Assembly (NCBI RefSeq): GCF_900015215.1 | Contig: NZ_LN555523.1 | Location: forward strand, 1,988,381 to 2,052,380 | DNA: 64,000 nucleotides | Source: Romboutsia ilealis | GTDB lineage: Bacteria > Bacillota > Clostridia > Peptostreptococcales > Peptostreptococcaceae | Direction: 5' to 3' | Part shown: one piece after another, positions 19,035 to 27,806 of the stretch | Layout of the letters: each line of letters begins with the position of its first letter | Numbering within the stretch: position 1 is the first letter of the stretch | The notes under the pieces: model-generated | Told to the model about the DNA's origin: nothing | Databases searched by the model: none | What the model saw: only the letters and a program-made list of their open reading frames with translations | Program-made: the position numbers and the translations under genes

Positions 19035-20169
19035 TATTTACCTCCTTTATTATTTTTAATATTTCACCGTCATCTATATCATCTATAATTTTAACTTTTC
19101 CAAATCCTATAGGTAGTATTAGATTGATTTTTCCAAAGCTATTTTTTTTATCATTTTTCATTATTTCAAGTATTTCTTTGTTTATTTTATCTTTGCTTTC
19201 TTCAGTAATTTCATCTTTTTCATATAATGATATATTAAAATTTAAAGGTAAATTAAACTTATCACAGGCGTTTATAAACTTATCATAATAACTTCCATTT
19301 ATATATCCTTTTTCTAGTGCCAACTTAAATGCCATGTTCATACCAATACTTATAGCTTCACCATGACTTATTTTACAAAGCTTTTCAACTCCATGTCCAA
19401 ATGTATGTCCAAAGTTTAATATTTTTCTAAGATTGCCTTCTTTTTCATCTTTAGAAACTATATCAGCTTTTATTTCTATACATTTCTTAACCATATAATG
19501 TAGCGTTTTATTATCTTTATTTAATATATTTTCGCTATTATTTATAAGGTAATCTAAAAAGTCATAATCGTATATTATACTATATTTTATAACTTCTGCC
19601 ATTCCAGCTATAAATTCATTATAAGACAATGTTTTTAAAGCATCTATATTTATATATGTAAATTTAGGTTGATAAAAAGCCCCGATTATATTTTTAAAAT
19701 TTCCTATATTTATACCTGTTTTTCCCCCTACAGATGAGTCTACTTGTGATAGTAGACTTGTTGGTACTTGGCAAACATCAATGCCTCTCATATATGTAGA
19801 TGCTACAAATCCAGCTAAATCTCCTACTACCCCACCACCTAAGGCTATTATTAGTGATTTTCTAGATAAATTTATTCTTATACAATACTTAATTATCTCT
19901 TCATATACCGATAATGATTTTGAATCTTCCCCTGATGGAATTATATATTCATATACTATCTTTGCTTTTATATTATTTATAAAATTATCAAGTTGATGAT
20001 TGTATACATTCTCATCACTTATAATTAATACTTCATCATATATTTCATTTATATTAAATTTAGATAAGTTTTCAATATTCTTATTATTAAACTCATAAAC
20101 TAATGTTGTAAAGTTCTTATAGCTATTATCTATTACTATATTGCAAACCTCATTTATTATCTTTTCCAT
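19027..20169 (-). CDS. aroB: 3-dehydroquinate synthase
   Basis: NAD-dependent cyclase converting DAHP to 3-dehydroquinate. The 380 aa are slightly longer than typical. NAD and substrate motifs are GGGVVGDLAGFVASTYMRG (about 110), QVPTSLLSQVDSSVGGKTG (about 133), and the metal ligands in AGMAEVIKYS, NFGHTFGHGVE and SHGEAISIGM. It overlaps aroC by 13 bases at its start and aroA by 8 bases at its end, so the three genes form a tightly coupled operon. No aroE, aroK or aroD lies in this window. Confidence 0.96.
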   Translation of the reverse strand: MEKIINEVCNIVIDNSYKNFTTLVYEFNNKNIENLSKFNINEIYDEVLIISDENVYNHQLDNFINNIKAKIVYEYIIPSGEDSKSLSVYEEIIKYCIRINLSRKSLIIALGGGVVGDLAGFVASTYMRGIDVCQVPTSLLSQVDSSVGGKTGINIGNFKNIIGAFYQPKFTYINIDALKTLSYNEFIAGMAEVIKYSIIYDYDFLDYLINNSENILNKDNKTLHYMVKKCIEIKADIVSKDEKEGNLRKILNFGHTFGHGVEKLCKISHGEAISIGMNMAFKLALEKGYINGSYYDKFINACDKFNLPLNFNISLYEKDEITEESKDKINKEILEIMKNDKKNSFGKINLILPIGFGKVKIIDDIDDGEILKIIKEVNNA

Positions 20170-21326
20170 CCTCTATCACCTAACCTTTTTATATATGAAT
20201 TATAGTTTGATTTTAAATCATTTAAATTATCTCCACCTATTTTATCTAAGAAATATTTACATATAACAAATGCCACTACATTTTCACAAACTACACTGCA
20301 CGCTGGAACAGCACAGTTATCTGAGCGTTCTATACTCGCACTATAGCTTTCTAATGTGTTTATATTTATAGATTTAAGTGGTTTATAAAGGGTTGGAATA
20401 GGCTTCATTGCACATCTTATAACAAGTTCTTCTCCGGTTGTCATACCGCCTTCTATACCACCTAAATGATTAGTCTTTCTTTTTATTCCACTTTCATCAT
20501 CATAATATATTTCATCCATTGCATTAGAGCCAGGATTATTTGCAACATCAAATCCTATCCCTATCTCTACACCTTTTATAGCCTGTACACTCATTAAGTG
20601 CATCGCTAACTCTCCATCTATTTTTTTATCAAATTGAGTATATGAACCTAATCCTGGTATTAAGTTTTTTACCCTTATTTCCACAACTCCACCTAAAGTA
20701 TCACCTTCAGATTTTACCTTGTCTATTTCATTTATTATTTCTTTTTCTATTTCTTGATTTATACATCTAACTTGGCTTTTATCTACATTTTCTTTTATAT
20801 AATCAAATTCATATTTATTATTATCTTTTATATTCCCAATTTGAACTACATGAGAAGTAAAATCTATATTAAAATTTTTTAAAACTTGTTTACAAATAGC
20901 ACCTATAGCTACCTTACTTGCAGTTTCTCTTGCACTTGATCTTTCAAGTACATTTCTAGCATCATCGAAATCATATTTTAGACAACCTACTAAATCAGCA
21001 TGTCCAGGTCTTACTTTATCTACCTTTTTAGTTTCAAAATCAATATCTTCCATAGGATTCATATATTGTACCCAATTTTCATAATCTTTGTTTTTTATTT
21101 CTATTGATATAGGTCCACCTAGTGTGATTTTTCCTCTTACACCACCTAAAATATTTATCTTATCTTTTTCTATTTTCATTCGCCCACCGCGACCATATCC
21201 ACCTTGCCTTTTCTCTAATTCATAGTTTATTTCCTCTATATTTAATTCAATATTAGCTGGTACACCATCTAATATTGATATTAAGCTTTTTCCATGTGAT
21301 TCTCCACTAGTTAAATATCTTAACAT
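20157..21326 (-). CDS. aroC: Chorismate synthase
   Basis: FMN-dependent enzyme eliminating phosphate from EPSP to give chorismate. The 389 aa begin MLRYLTSGESHGKSL, with GRGGRMKIE, RPGHADLVG, RSSARETASRV-like ARETASKVAIGA, and the late signature GGIEGGMTTGEELVIR. The ATG at 21324-21326 has a perfect AAAGGAGGT site; a longer in-frame extension upstream has none. A terminator-like hairpin sits only about 25 bases upstream of this start, leaving no room for a separate promoter, so expression of aroCBA depends on readthrough from the reductase gene or on control of that hairpin. Confidence 0.96.
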   Translation of the reverse strand: MLRYLTSGESHGKSLISILDGVPANIELNIEEINYELEKRQGGYGRGGRMKIEKDKINILGGVRGKITLGGPISIEIKNKDYENWVQYMNPMEDIDFETKKVDKVRPGHADLVGCLKYDFDDARNVLERSSARETASKVAIGAICKQVLKNFNIDFTSHVVQIGNIKDNNKYEFDYIKENVDKSQVRCINQEIEKEIINEIDKVKSEGDTLGGVVEIRVKNLIPGLGSYTQFDKKIDGELAMHLMSVQAIKGVEIGIGFDVANNPGSNAMDEIYYDDESGIKRKTNHLGGIEGGMTTGEELVIRCAMKPIPTLYKPLKSININTLESYSASIERSDNCAVPACSVVCENVVAFVICKYFLDKIGGDNLNDLKSNYNSYIKRLGDRGWKR

Positions 21327-21350
21327 AGGTACCTCCTTTGTTTTTCTGCT

Positions 21351-21382
21351 CAAAAAGAGCTTGTTTAATCAAGCTCTTTTAT
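21351..21382 (-). terminator. Hairpin with U-tract just upstream of aroC
   Basis: Minus strand AAAAGAGCTTG / CAAGCTCTTTTT with a 6-base loop that holds the stop codon of the reductase gene. It looks like an intrinsic terminator, but the next gene starts 24 bases later with no visible promoter in between. It may be a partial terminator or attenuator. Confidence 0.7.
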
Positions 21383-21958
21383 ATCCATTATATAATTATT
21401 TAAATTTTCTTTTAAATTTTCTTTAAATGATGTATTTTCTTCATATTCTAATTTATCTGTATTATTTAAATATATATTATATTTTAATTTATTATTTACA
21501 CTTTTAAAGAAAAAGTCCATTACTATTTGCCCACCCATAAATTGTGTTTCATAAGAAGTAGATCCTCCTACCGCAATATACATTCCTATACGCGTTTTAT
21601 TTCTATCTATTGAAGGCTTTTTTAATATATATTTACTTGCGTAAATTGCCTGAGTTCTATCTACTAATGTTTTTAACTTTGCCGTTATACTATCAAAATT
21701 TACAGGACTTATAACTATAACTCCTTTAGCTTTATCAAACATTTCATACATTGGAGTCATATCATCCTTAAATTTACAAAATCCGGTTTGTTCACAAAAA
21801 CCACATGCTGTACAGTATTCTATATTCATATCATAAATATTAAATATTTTATTTGATATATTATTCTGATTTAATATATTTGTTATTTCTTCAGAAATTT
21901 TAAAGCAATTTTTATTTTTTCTAGGGCTTCCATTTATTATTAAAATGTCTATATTCAT
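21365..21958 (-). CDS. Flavodoxin-fold NAD(P)H-dependent reductase
   Basis: Protein of 197 aa with an NADPH-dependent FMN reductase fold: ILIINGSPRKNKNCFKISEE at residues 4-23 binds FMN phosphate, and IVISPVNFDSITAKLKTLVDR binds the ring. Between them is the cysteine set CTACGFCEQTGFC (about 48-60), as in clostridial iron-sulfur flavoproteins and related reductases, though the spacing is not the compact ferredoxin type. The substrate is unknown. It starts 12 bases after the phosphatase gene and precedes aroCBA, so it is in one transcription unit with them. AAAGGGGAG ribosome site. Confidence 0.82.
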   Translation of the reverse strand: MNIDILIINGSPRKNKNCFKISEEITNILNQNNISNKIFNIYDMNIEYCTACGFCEQTGFCKFKDDMTPMYEMFDKAKGVIVISPVNFDSITAKLKTLVDRTQAIYASKYILKKPSIDRNKTRIGMYIAVGGSTSYETQFMGGQIVMDFFFKSVNNKLKYNIYLNNTDKLEYEENTSFKENLKENLNNYIMDIKELD

Positions 21959-21970
21959 ATTATCTCCCCT

Positions 21971-23749
21971 TTAATTATTCTTTAACATCACTATTAATAT
22001 ATCATCATCATATTTATCCTTATTAGAAAATTCTTCAAGTTCATCTTTAAGGTTTTCTATGATTACTTCTTGATTGTTTGTATAATTATTTTTTATAAAT
22101 TTTTCTAATCTAGATATTCCATATTCTTCTTTTGATTTATTTTTTATTTCTAATACCCCATCCGTATACATACAAATCATACTACATTCATCTAAACTTA
22201 ATACATTATTTTCATAACTTACGTCTTCTATAACCCCTATAGGTATTCCTTTTTTACAATTTAAATCTCTTTTTATAGAACTATCCCTTTTTATTATAAT
22301 AGGACTATAATGACCTGCATTTGATATGGTTATTGTATTTTCTTTTATATCTATCATACTTACTAAGCAAGTAGTGAATATCCCCATTTTATCAAATTCA
22401 TCATAAAGCATATCATTTAAATTAGTCATTATTTCTCCAGGAGAGTTACAAGTTCTAGATAATACTTTAAATGCACCTTTTATAATAGCGACTGCATAAT
22501 TTGATACTATACCATGCCCCATTACATCAGCTAGTATATATACTATCTTATCATCGCTAACTTTTATTGCATGATAAAAATCTCCACCTACTACCTTGGC
22601 TGGTTTATGGTAGAAATTTAACTCATTATCTATATTGTACTTTATTTTACTTTCATTCATTATAAGTTTTTGCTGTTTATTTAGTACATCTAATTCATTT
22701 TCAAGAATCTTATGTTTAACCTCTACTAAATTATATTCATATAGTTTAAGGGCTACCGAAAGCTGTCTTGCAAATATACTTAATATATTTAAATCATCCT
22801 CTGTATAATTAGGACTATTTGCACATACTATGTAACCAATAACTGATTTACTATCTTTATCTTTAATCTTATAATATATATAATTATTTATTTCCTTGTA
22901 ATTTAATTTATTTTCATTACAATATGATCCTATAGAATCTTGAGATAGGATTTTTCCTATTATAGGATATATATTAGTTTGCTTTTTACCTTCTACGCTG
23001 TAAAAACTAAAAAGCTTATTTTTATTATCTACTTTTTCCGTTATTATTATAGATTCCTTGCTATTTGTTATATGACATACTTGTTTACTTAAATGATCTA
23101 AAAATTCATTTATATTATTATTAAAATACAACTTTTGTATTGCTTCATTTATAGAGCTAATTGCACCTCTTAATTTATGAACTAACATATGAGTGTTATT
23201 ATTTTTCATTGTTATGTCTATAGATAAACTTATAAGCGATGATACAGATGATATAAAATCTATATCATATTCATTAATTTTATCCTCTTCAGTTAAAAAG
23301 CAAGTCATAAAACCGACCACATTATAATTAACAACAAGAGGAAACACAATTCTTCCGATATATCCCTCTATTTTAGCTAAATCTCTTTCATCTATAGATC
23401 TTTCATCTTCAAAGATATTTTCTATATACACTATTTCCTTTTTAGCTACAGCTTCATGTATGTACTTAGGATATTCATTAAAGTCTATTTTAACTCCTCT
23501 TGGTGTCTTTACATCAAAGAAATCTGGTATCTCATTTAAAGTTTCCGAACACACCAAATAAGCATATTCATAGTTATTTCTGTAAAATAAATTTACACAT
23601 GCCTTAGTGGGATGAACTACCTCAAGCATTTTTTCTATTATTTTATCCTTTATATCAAAAAAATTTAATGATTGAGTTACCATTGCTGATATATCAACCA
23701 AATTTTTCATTTTATAATTGTCTATATTATCATTGTCGTTATCAATCAT
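21971..23749 (-). CDS. GAF-domain PP2C/SpoIIE-type serine phosphatase
   Basis: Signal-transduction phosphatase of 592 aa. Two GAF-like sensor modules (about 10-170 and 195-335) are joined by a coiled helix (about 340-370) to a SpoIIE/RsbU phosphatase domain. That domain shows VVGGDFYHAIKV, ILADVMGHGIVSNYAVAI, ISNAGHYSPIIIKRD and CMYTDGVLEIKN, with the metal-binding aspartates of each motif in place. Such enzymes usually dephosphorylate an anti-anti-sigma (STAS) partner. No anti-sigma pair is adjacent; the STAS-like protein at 39881 is a possible but distant partner. It sits between a small membrane protein and the flavodoxin-fold reductase. Confidence 0.9.
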   Translation of the reverse strand: MIDNDNDNIDNYKMKNLVDISAMVTQSLNFFDIKDKIIEKMLEVVHPTKACVNLFYRNNYEYAYLVCSETLNEIPDFFDVKTPRGVKIDFNEYPKYIHEAVAKKEIVYIENIFEDERSIDERDLAKIEGYIGRIVFPLVVNYNVVGFMTCFLTEEDKINEYDIDFISSVSSLISLSIDITMKNNNTHMLVHKLRGAISSINEAIQKLYFNNNINEFLDHLSKQVCHITNSKESIIITEKVDNKNKLFSFYSVEGKKQTNIYPIIGKILSQDSIGSYCNENKLNYKEINNYIYYKIKDKDSKSVIGYIVCANSPNYTEDDLNILSIFARQLSVALKLYEYNLVEVKHKILENELDVLNKQQKLIMNESKIKYNIDNELNFYHKPAKVVGGDFYHAIKVSDDKIVYILADVMGHGIVSNYAVAIIKGAFKVLSRTCNSPGEIMTNLNDMLYDEFDKMGIFTTCLVSMIDIKENTITISNAGHYSPIIIKRDSSIKRDLNCKKGIPIGVIEDVSYENNVLSLDECSMICMYTDGVLEIKNKSKEEYGISRLEKFIKNNYTNNQEVIIENLKDELEEFSNKDKYDDDILIVMLKNN

Positions 23750-23775
23750 ACTAGCCCTCTCCCTTATTTCGTCAT

Positions 23776-24249
23776 TTATTTAATATTACTATATATATCT
23801 TTTATAGTAAATAAAAAAACAACTATAAAAGTAATCACTATAGACCAATTAAAATTTGTTATAAGACCAAGTATCAAAAGAGTTATAAGTATGTTTATAC
23901 CTGATTTTCCTCTATCAGTTAATATACCTAATGTCGTCATTTCTACATTATCTTTTAAATTCTTTATATTTTCTAAAATTTGTTGTTCTAGATTTCTTTT
24001 ATAAATTACATATAAAATCTCTATTAAAAACAATCCGATTCCTAATATAGTATTTATCTCAAATGCTAATATAAGTGTAATTATACCTGCCATAAATTTT
24101 ATTATTTTAAGCATCAAGCTATCTATTTTAAGTGTTAAGTTTTTAATTTCTTTATATTCATCTTTTAAAGAATATTCTCCAATTGGCATTTTCTTTATGT
24201 TAGTTTTTACAACTTCAGAATAAAAAAGCTTTATTATTCCATTTATCAT
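23776..24249 (-). CDS. Small membrane protein of unknown function
   Basis: Unrecognised protein of 157 aa. Residues 1-40 are polar and probably cytoplasmic. Four hydrophobic helices follow at about 46-62, 66-84, 114-130 and 133-149, in two hairpins separated by a charged helix (NLEQQILENIKNLKDNVEMT). It has no signal peptide cleavage site. GGAGGT ribosome site; it is the first gene of the unit that continues with the GAF/SpoIIE phosphatase 26 bases later, so a sensing or anchoring role for that phosphatase is conceivable, without direct evidence. Confidence 0.7.
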   Translation of the reverse strand: MINGIIKLFYSEVVKTNIKKMPIGEYSLKDEYKEIKNLTLKIDSLMLKIIKFMAGIITLILAFEINTILGIGLFLIEILYVIYKRNLEQQILENIKNLKDNVEMTTLGILTDRGKSGINILITLLILGLITNFNWSIVITFIVVFLFTIKDIYSNIK

Positions 24250-24366
24250 AGTAAAACCTCCAAATTTATTTATATTTTTATATTTTTACAATTATATTAT
24301 TTTTTATACTTGACAATAATAAAAACATTGAGTTTTTTAACCCTATAAAATAAAGGAGTGCTTATT

Positions 24367-24840
24367 ATGCAAATAGAACAACTAGATTTAGAAACTCGTA
24401 GTAAAATTTATAACTATACGAAAAAAATACTTAGAAAATATCAAAAAGGAATTACTACCGGAAAACTAACTGCTGATAAGTTTGTTGAAAATATAATCTC
24501 TGACGGATATATAAATGATATATTGGATAAAAATCTTTTATCAGAAAACGATTTTAAACAATCCTATACGTCTTATATAAATAAATTAATACATATTCAA
24601 AAGGAAAACTTATCAAAGAGCAAAAAAAGAAATGTAAACTCTACACCAGAAAAACCTAGTATCTCCCAAAAAATAAAACTAAAAAATCTACTAGAATCTA
24701 GCGGATACACCTTATCAATTCCTATTGAATATTTAAATAGCTGTGATGTTGATTGTATTATAAAATATATAACTACTCAGTCTATAGATTTAGGAAATGA
24801 ACGAATTTATAATTATGTACATAAATCTAATTTAAATTAA
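24367..24840 (+). CDS. Hypothetical soluble protein
   Basis: Protein of 157 aa, not recognised. It is strongly charged and helical, with a Lys/Ser-rich middle (KENLSKSKKRNVNSTPEKPS, about 79-98) dividing two compact halves. No signal peptide, membrane helix or cysteine cluster. The ATG at 24367 has AGGAG eight bases upstream; an in-frame GTG nine bases earlier overlaps that ribosome site and is not used. Single gene with its own terminator, divergent from the membrane-protein operon. The two-domain layout with a basic linker could suit a nucleic-acid or protein-binding role, but this is only a guess. Confidence 0.75.
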   Translation: MQIEQLDLETRSKIYNYTKKILRKYQKGITTGKLTADKFVENIISDGYINDILDKNLLSENDFKQSYTSYINKLIHIQKENLSKSKKRNVNSTPEKPSISQKIKLKNLLESSGYTLSIPIEYLNSCDVDCIIKYITTQSIDLGNERIYNYVHKSNLN

Positions 24841-24866
24841 AAAAGAAGTCATATGACTTCTTTTTA
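24841..24866. terminator. Bidirectional terminator
   Basis: AAAAAGAAGTCAT / ATGACTTCTTTTT, a perfect 26-base palindrome flush with the preceding stop codon. It serves the plus-strand gene and the small minus-strand gene at 24891. Confidence 0.85.
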
Positions 24867-24890
24867 TTATATTCTATTTTTATATTAACC

Positions 24891-25055
24891 TAATGCTTTT
24901 TCTAGCTTTGATAAATGTTGTATTGGATAATATTTAAGTAACTCTCTGAATTCATTTACTGATAATCCTTCTGTTGTTGTATAAATACGTATTTTTTCAT
25001 CCAAATCTGCATTTATAAATTTAGTTTTTATTTCCTCAAAATTAACTGTAGACAT
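24891..25055 (-). CDS. Small protein of 54 aa, unknown
   Basis: Short open frame starting ATG at 25053-25055 behind an AAGGAGTG ribosome site and ending with TAG just before a terminator. The translation begins MSTVNFEEIKTKFINADLDE and ends YPIQHLSKLEKH. It is acidic and helical with an FxxLLKYYP stretch and no membrane segment. Good ribosome site, terminator and normal codon use support a real gene. It is below the usual length cut-off and could easily be missed. Function unknown. Confidence 0.7.
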
Positions 25056-25129
25056 ATGTACCACTCCTTATATATATATTCTTTTGTATTTTATCCATAA
25101 AGTAAAATTTTATTACCGTTTAAAATAAT

Positions 25130-25175
25130 AATAGCCTTATAAATTTATAAGGTTATAAATTTATAAGGCTATTTT
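25130..25175 (-). terminator. Terminator after the SASP gene, with internal repeat
   Basis: AAAATAGCC / GGCTATT outer stem enclosing two head-to-tail copies of TTATAAATTTATAAGG (25137-25152 and 25153-25168). Each copy is itself close to palindromic, so several alternative folds exist. Confidence 0.75.
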
Positions 25176-25192
25176 CACTAATTTTTATATTA

Positions 25193-25408
25193 TTATTGTT
25201 GTTTTCCAGCCATTTGTTGTTCAGCCATTTCAACTAACTTTTTAGTCATATATCCACCTACATAACCATTTTCTCTAGCTGTTAAATTACCTTTGTCCAT
25301 TTGTTGATAGTTAGCCATACCTAATTCGTTAGCTATTTCTAATTTCATTTGATTTAAAGCTTGTTTAGCTTGTGGAACTACTTTTTGATTGTTATTATTG
25401 TTTTCCAT
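25193..25408 (-). CDS. Alpha/beta-type small acid-soluble spore protein
   Basis: DNA-coating spore protein of 71 aa, which protects spore DNA and is degraded by the GPR protease at germination. Family marks are ALNQMKLEIANELGMANY (GPR cleavage inside KLEIA) and the C-terminal block GNLTARENGYVGGYMTKKLV. The N-terminus is an Asn/Gln-rich tail (MENNNNNQK). Ribosome site GAAGGT. Upstream on the minus strand CATATAA (about 25452-25458) resembles a sigma-G -10 box, though no well-spaced -35 is obvious. Clear evidence that the organism makes endospores. Confidence 0.96.
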   Translation of the reverse strand: MENNNNNQKVVPQAKQALNQMKLEIANELGMANYQQMDKGNLTARENGYVGGYMTKKLVEMAEQQMAGKQQ

Positions 25409-25509
25409 TGTTAATTACCTTCTTTCTAAATAATTTTGTTTCTTGGTAGTATTATATGGACTTTACTATTTTTCATTCTTGGTAATTTTTTACATGAAAT
25501 ATTATTTTT

Positions 25510-26736
25510 CTAACAATAGTATCCAGCTAAATATCCTGTTGAAAATGCAATTTGAAGATTAAAACCACCTGTATATGCATCTACATCTATAACTTCTCCA
25601 GCAAAGAAAAGACCTTCTATTAGTTTTGATTCCATAGTACTAGAATTTATTTCATTTACTTTAACTCCACCAGAAGTTATTATAGCTTCCTCTATAGGTC
25701 TATATCTTTTTACAGTTAAAGTTATATTCTTTAATAAGTGAACTAAAGACTTTCTTTGTTCTCTAGATATTTGATGTACAACTGTATCCTTATCAATTTC
25801 ACTCAATCTTATTATTGTAGGTATTAGTTTTTTAGGTAACAAATCATCTAATGCATTTTCAAATTTTTTATTAGTATACTTTTTGAAATCTCTTTGTATC
25901 CTTTTATCTAATTTTTCTTCATCTAATGCAGGTTTCAAATCCAATACTATTTTATAATTCTCTTTTGTAGTATCTTTCATTCTGCAACTAGCTGACTTTA
26001 TAACAGGCCCATCTACACCATACTTTGTAAACTCAAGTTCTCCAAAATCATCATATATTTTTTTATTTTTACTATTATAAACTGATATTTCAATATTTCT
26101 AAGAGATAATTTTTCAAGATCTTTTACAAATGATTCTTGTACTTCTATCCCTATTAATGACGGCTTAGTATCTACTATACTATGGCCAAGATTCTTTGCA
26201 AACTTATATCCATCTCCTGTTGATCCTGTTAATGGATAACTAAGTCCTCCCGTTGCAATGATGAGGCTATCACATAATATTTCCTTCTTATTATCTAAAA
26301 TTACCTTTTCTATCTTACTTCCTTTAGATACTATTTTTTCCACTTTAGTATTAAGAAGTAATTTTACTTTTTGATTTTTTATCATTTTCTCAAGGGCATT
26401 AGCAACATCATGTGCTTTATCACTTAAAGGAAATACTCTTTTTCCTCTTTCCGTTTTAGTTTCCACACCTAGTTTATTAAACATATCAATAACATCAGTA
26501 TTTGTAAAAGTATAAAATGCACTATATAAAAATTTACCATTGGTAGGTACATTTTCTATCAGTTCTTCTATATCACAATCATTAGTTATGTTACATCTGC
26601 CTTTTCCTGTTATTAATATTTTTCTTCCAACCCTATGATTTTTCTCTATTAATGTTACATCTAATCCTCTATTTGCTGCAGTTGCTGCTGCCATCATACC
26701 CGCTGGTCCTGCTCCTATTACTACTACTCGTTTCAA
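25510..26736 (-). CDS. HI0933/BaiN-like flavoprotein
   Basis: FAD-dependent oxidoreductase family protein of 408 aa. The N-terminal Rossmann motif VVVIGAGPAGMMAAATAANRG is followed by the family signature VGRKILITGKGRCNITN (about 37-53) and the late FAGEVIDVDAYTGGFNLQIA. The start is TTG at 26734-26736, with GAGGTGA at a good distance. Members include the bile-acid enzyme BaiN and many of unknown substrate; the family alone does not tell the reaction. It follows the PAP2 phosphatase gene in the same direction with 26 bases between them. Confidence 0.9.
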   Translation of the reverse strand: MKRVVVIGAGPAGMMAAATAANRGLDVTLIEKNHRVGRKILITGKGRCNITNDCDIEELIENVPTNGKFLYSAFYTFTNTDVIDMFNKLGVETKTERGKRVFPLSDKAHDVANALEKMIKNQKVKLLLNTKVEKIVSKGSKIEKVILDNKKEILCDSLIIATGGLSYPLTGSTGDGYKFAKNLGHSIVDTKPSLIGIEVQESFVKDLEKLSLRNIEISVYNSKNKKIYDDFGELEFTKYGVDGPVIKSASCRMKDTTKENYKIVLDLKPALDEEKLDKRIQRDFKKYTNKKFENALDDLLPKKLIPTIIRLSEIDKDTVVHQISREQRKSLVHLLKNITLTVKRYRPIEEAIITSGGVKVNEINSSTMESKLIEGLFFAGEVIDVDAYTGGFNLQIAFSTGYLAGYYC

Positions 26737-26762
26737 ATTGTCACCTCAAGTTTATATTTATT

Positions 26763-27659
26763 TTAAGCTAATTTTGTAATCTTAAATAATGCTGGAACTC
26801 CTGCTACAGCATATAAAGATATTATTAAATATTTTATAAATTTAAATAATACATATTTAGGCATTATATAGTTTAATTTTAAAAATACTAATAAAAGCGT
26901 AAATATTCCTACTATAAATCTATATACACTTTTAACTATATATCCTTTCTTAGTATCTGTTTTTGTACTAAAACTAATTTCTTTATTATATTCATCTATA
27001 GTATTAAATTTTATAAACTTATCTTCAATTATATACCCTAATATAAATCCTACTAAAAGTCCAAACATTTTAATATATGATTCACTTTTTACTATAAAAA
27101 TAAAAATTATAAATGGTATTAACGTTAATAATAAAAGTTTATAGTCTTTATTTTTATCTACGATATCAAATAATTTTGAGAATATTATTGTAAATACTAT
27201 ACCAAATATCCATCCACAAATTACATCTATAGGCCAGTGAACACCTAAATACAATCTAGATACTCCAACTCCTAATATCATTATTAAACCTAATATATAA
27301 ACCCATTTTTTTCTAAATATAATCATTAAACTGGTCCAAAATGTAGTAGCTGTTTGTGTATGTCCACTTGGAAAAGAATAACCTGTAGCAGTAGATACCC
27401 TTAAAGATTCAAGACCCTCAGTTCCTATAGGTCTCGGTGCTTTTACAAATTCTTTTATTCCTGTATTTATTACTATATTTGGTATCAATGTAAATAAAAG
27501 TTTTTGACCATATTTTTTACTTATACACCAATACATAATAGCAGTTAATATAACTATAACTGGCGTTTCTGTACTTATCGTTAATATTAAGAACAAAGCA
27601 TTTAGTATTGGATTTCTTATACTTTGAAAAAATTTTAGTATATTAATTTGAACGTTCAT
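26763..27659 (-). CDS. PAP2-family membrane phosphatase
   Basis: Integral membrane lipid phosphatase of 298 aa. The three PAP2 motifs are present: KAPRPIGTEG, SFPSGHTQTATTFW (about 108), and SRLYLGVHWPIDVICGW (about 150), with catalytic histidines in the second and third. Several hydrophobic helices surround them, and the C-terminal half adds further helices. Two adjacent ATG codons follow AGGAGG; the second, at 27657-27659, has the better spacing. Likely substrates are undecaprenyl pyrophosphate or phosphatidic acid; C-terminal extension is longer than in simple BcrC-type enzymes. Confidence 0.88.
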   Translation of the reverse strand: MNVQINILKFFQSIRNPILNALFLILTISTETPVIVILTAIMYWCISKKYGQKLLFTLIPNIVINTGIKEFVKAPRPIGTEGLESLRVSTATGYSFPSGHTQTATTFWTSLMIIFRKKWVYILGLIMILGVGVSRLYLGVHWPIDVICGWIFGIVFTIIFSKLFDIVDKNKDYKLLLLTLIPFIIFIFIVKSESYIKMFGLLVGFILGYIIEDKFIKFNTIDEYNKEISFSTKTDTKKGYIVKSVYRFIVGIFTLLLVFLKLNYIMPKYVLFKFIKYLIISLYAVAGVPALFKITKLA

Positions 27660-27756
27660 CATTTCCTCCTTATCTTTACACCTGATATGATTATACACTT
27701 TTTTTTATATAAATATTAAAGAAAAATTTATTTGCATAATAACCTTTTTTAAAAAT

Positions 27757-27791
27757 AAAAAACCACATCATTTTAATGATATGGTTTTTTC
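27757..27791 (-). terminator. Terminator after the MATE transporter gene
   Basis: Minus strand AAAACCATATCATT / AATGATGTGGTTTT with one mismatch, followed by a T-rich run. Confidence 0.8.
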
Positions 27792-27806
27792 TAAAATCAT
27801 TTAAAT

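Noticed and set aside
25130..25175. CRISPR-like or insertion-sequence repeat
   Set aside because: Only two 16-base copies, directly adjacent and inside a terminator stem. No spacers, no cas genes, no transposase anywhere in the window.
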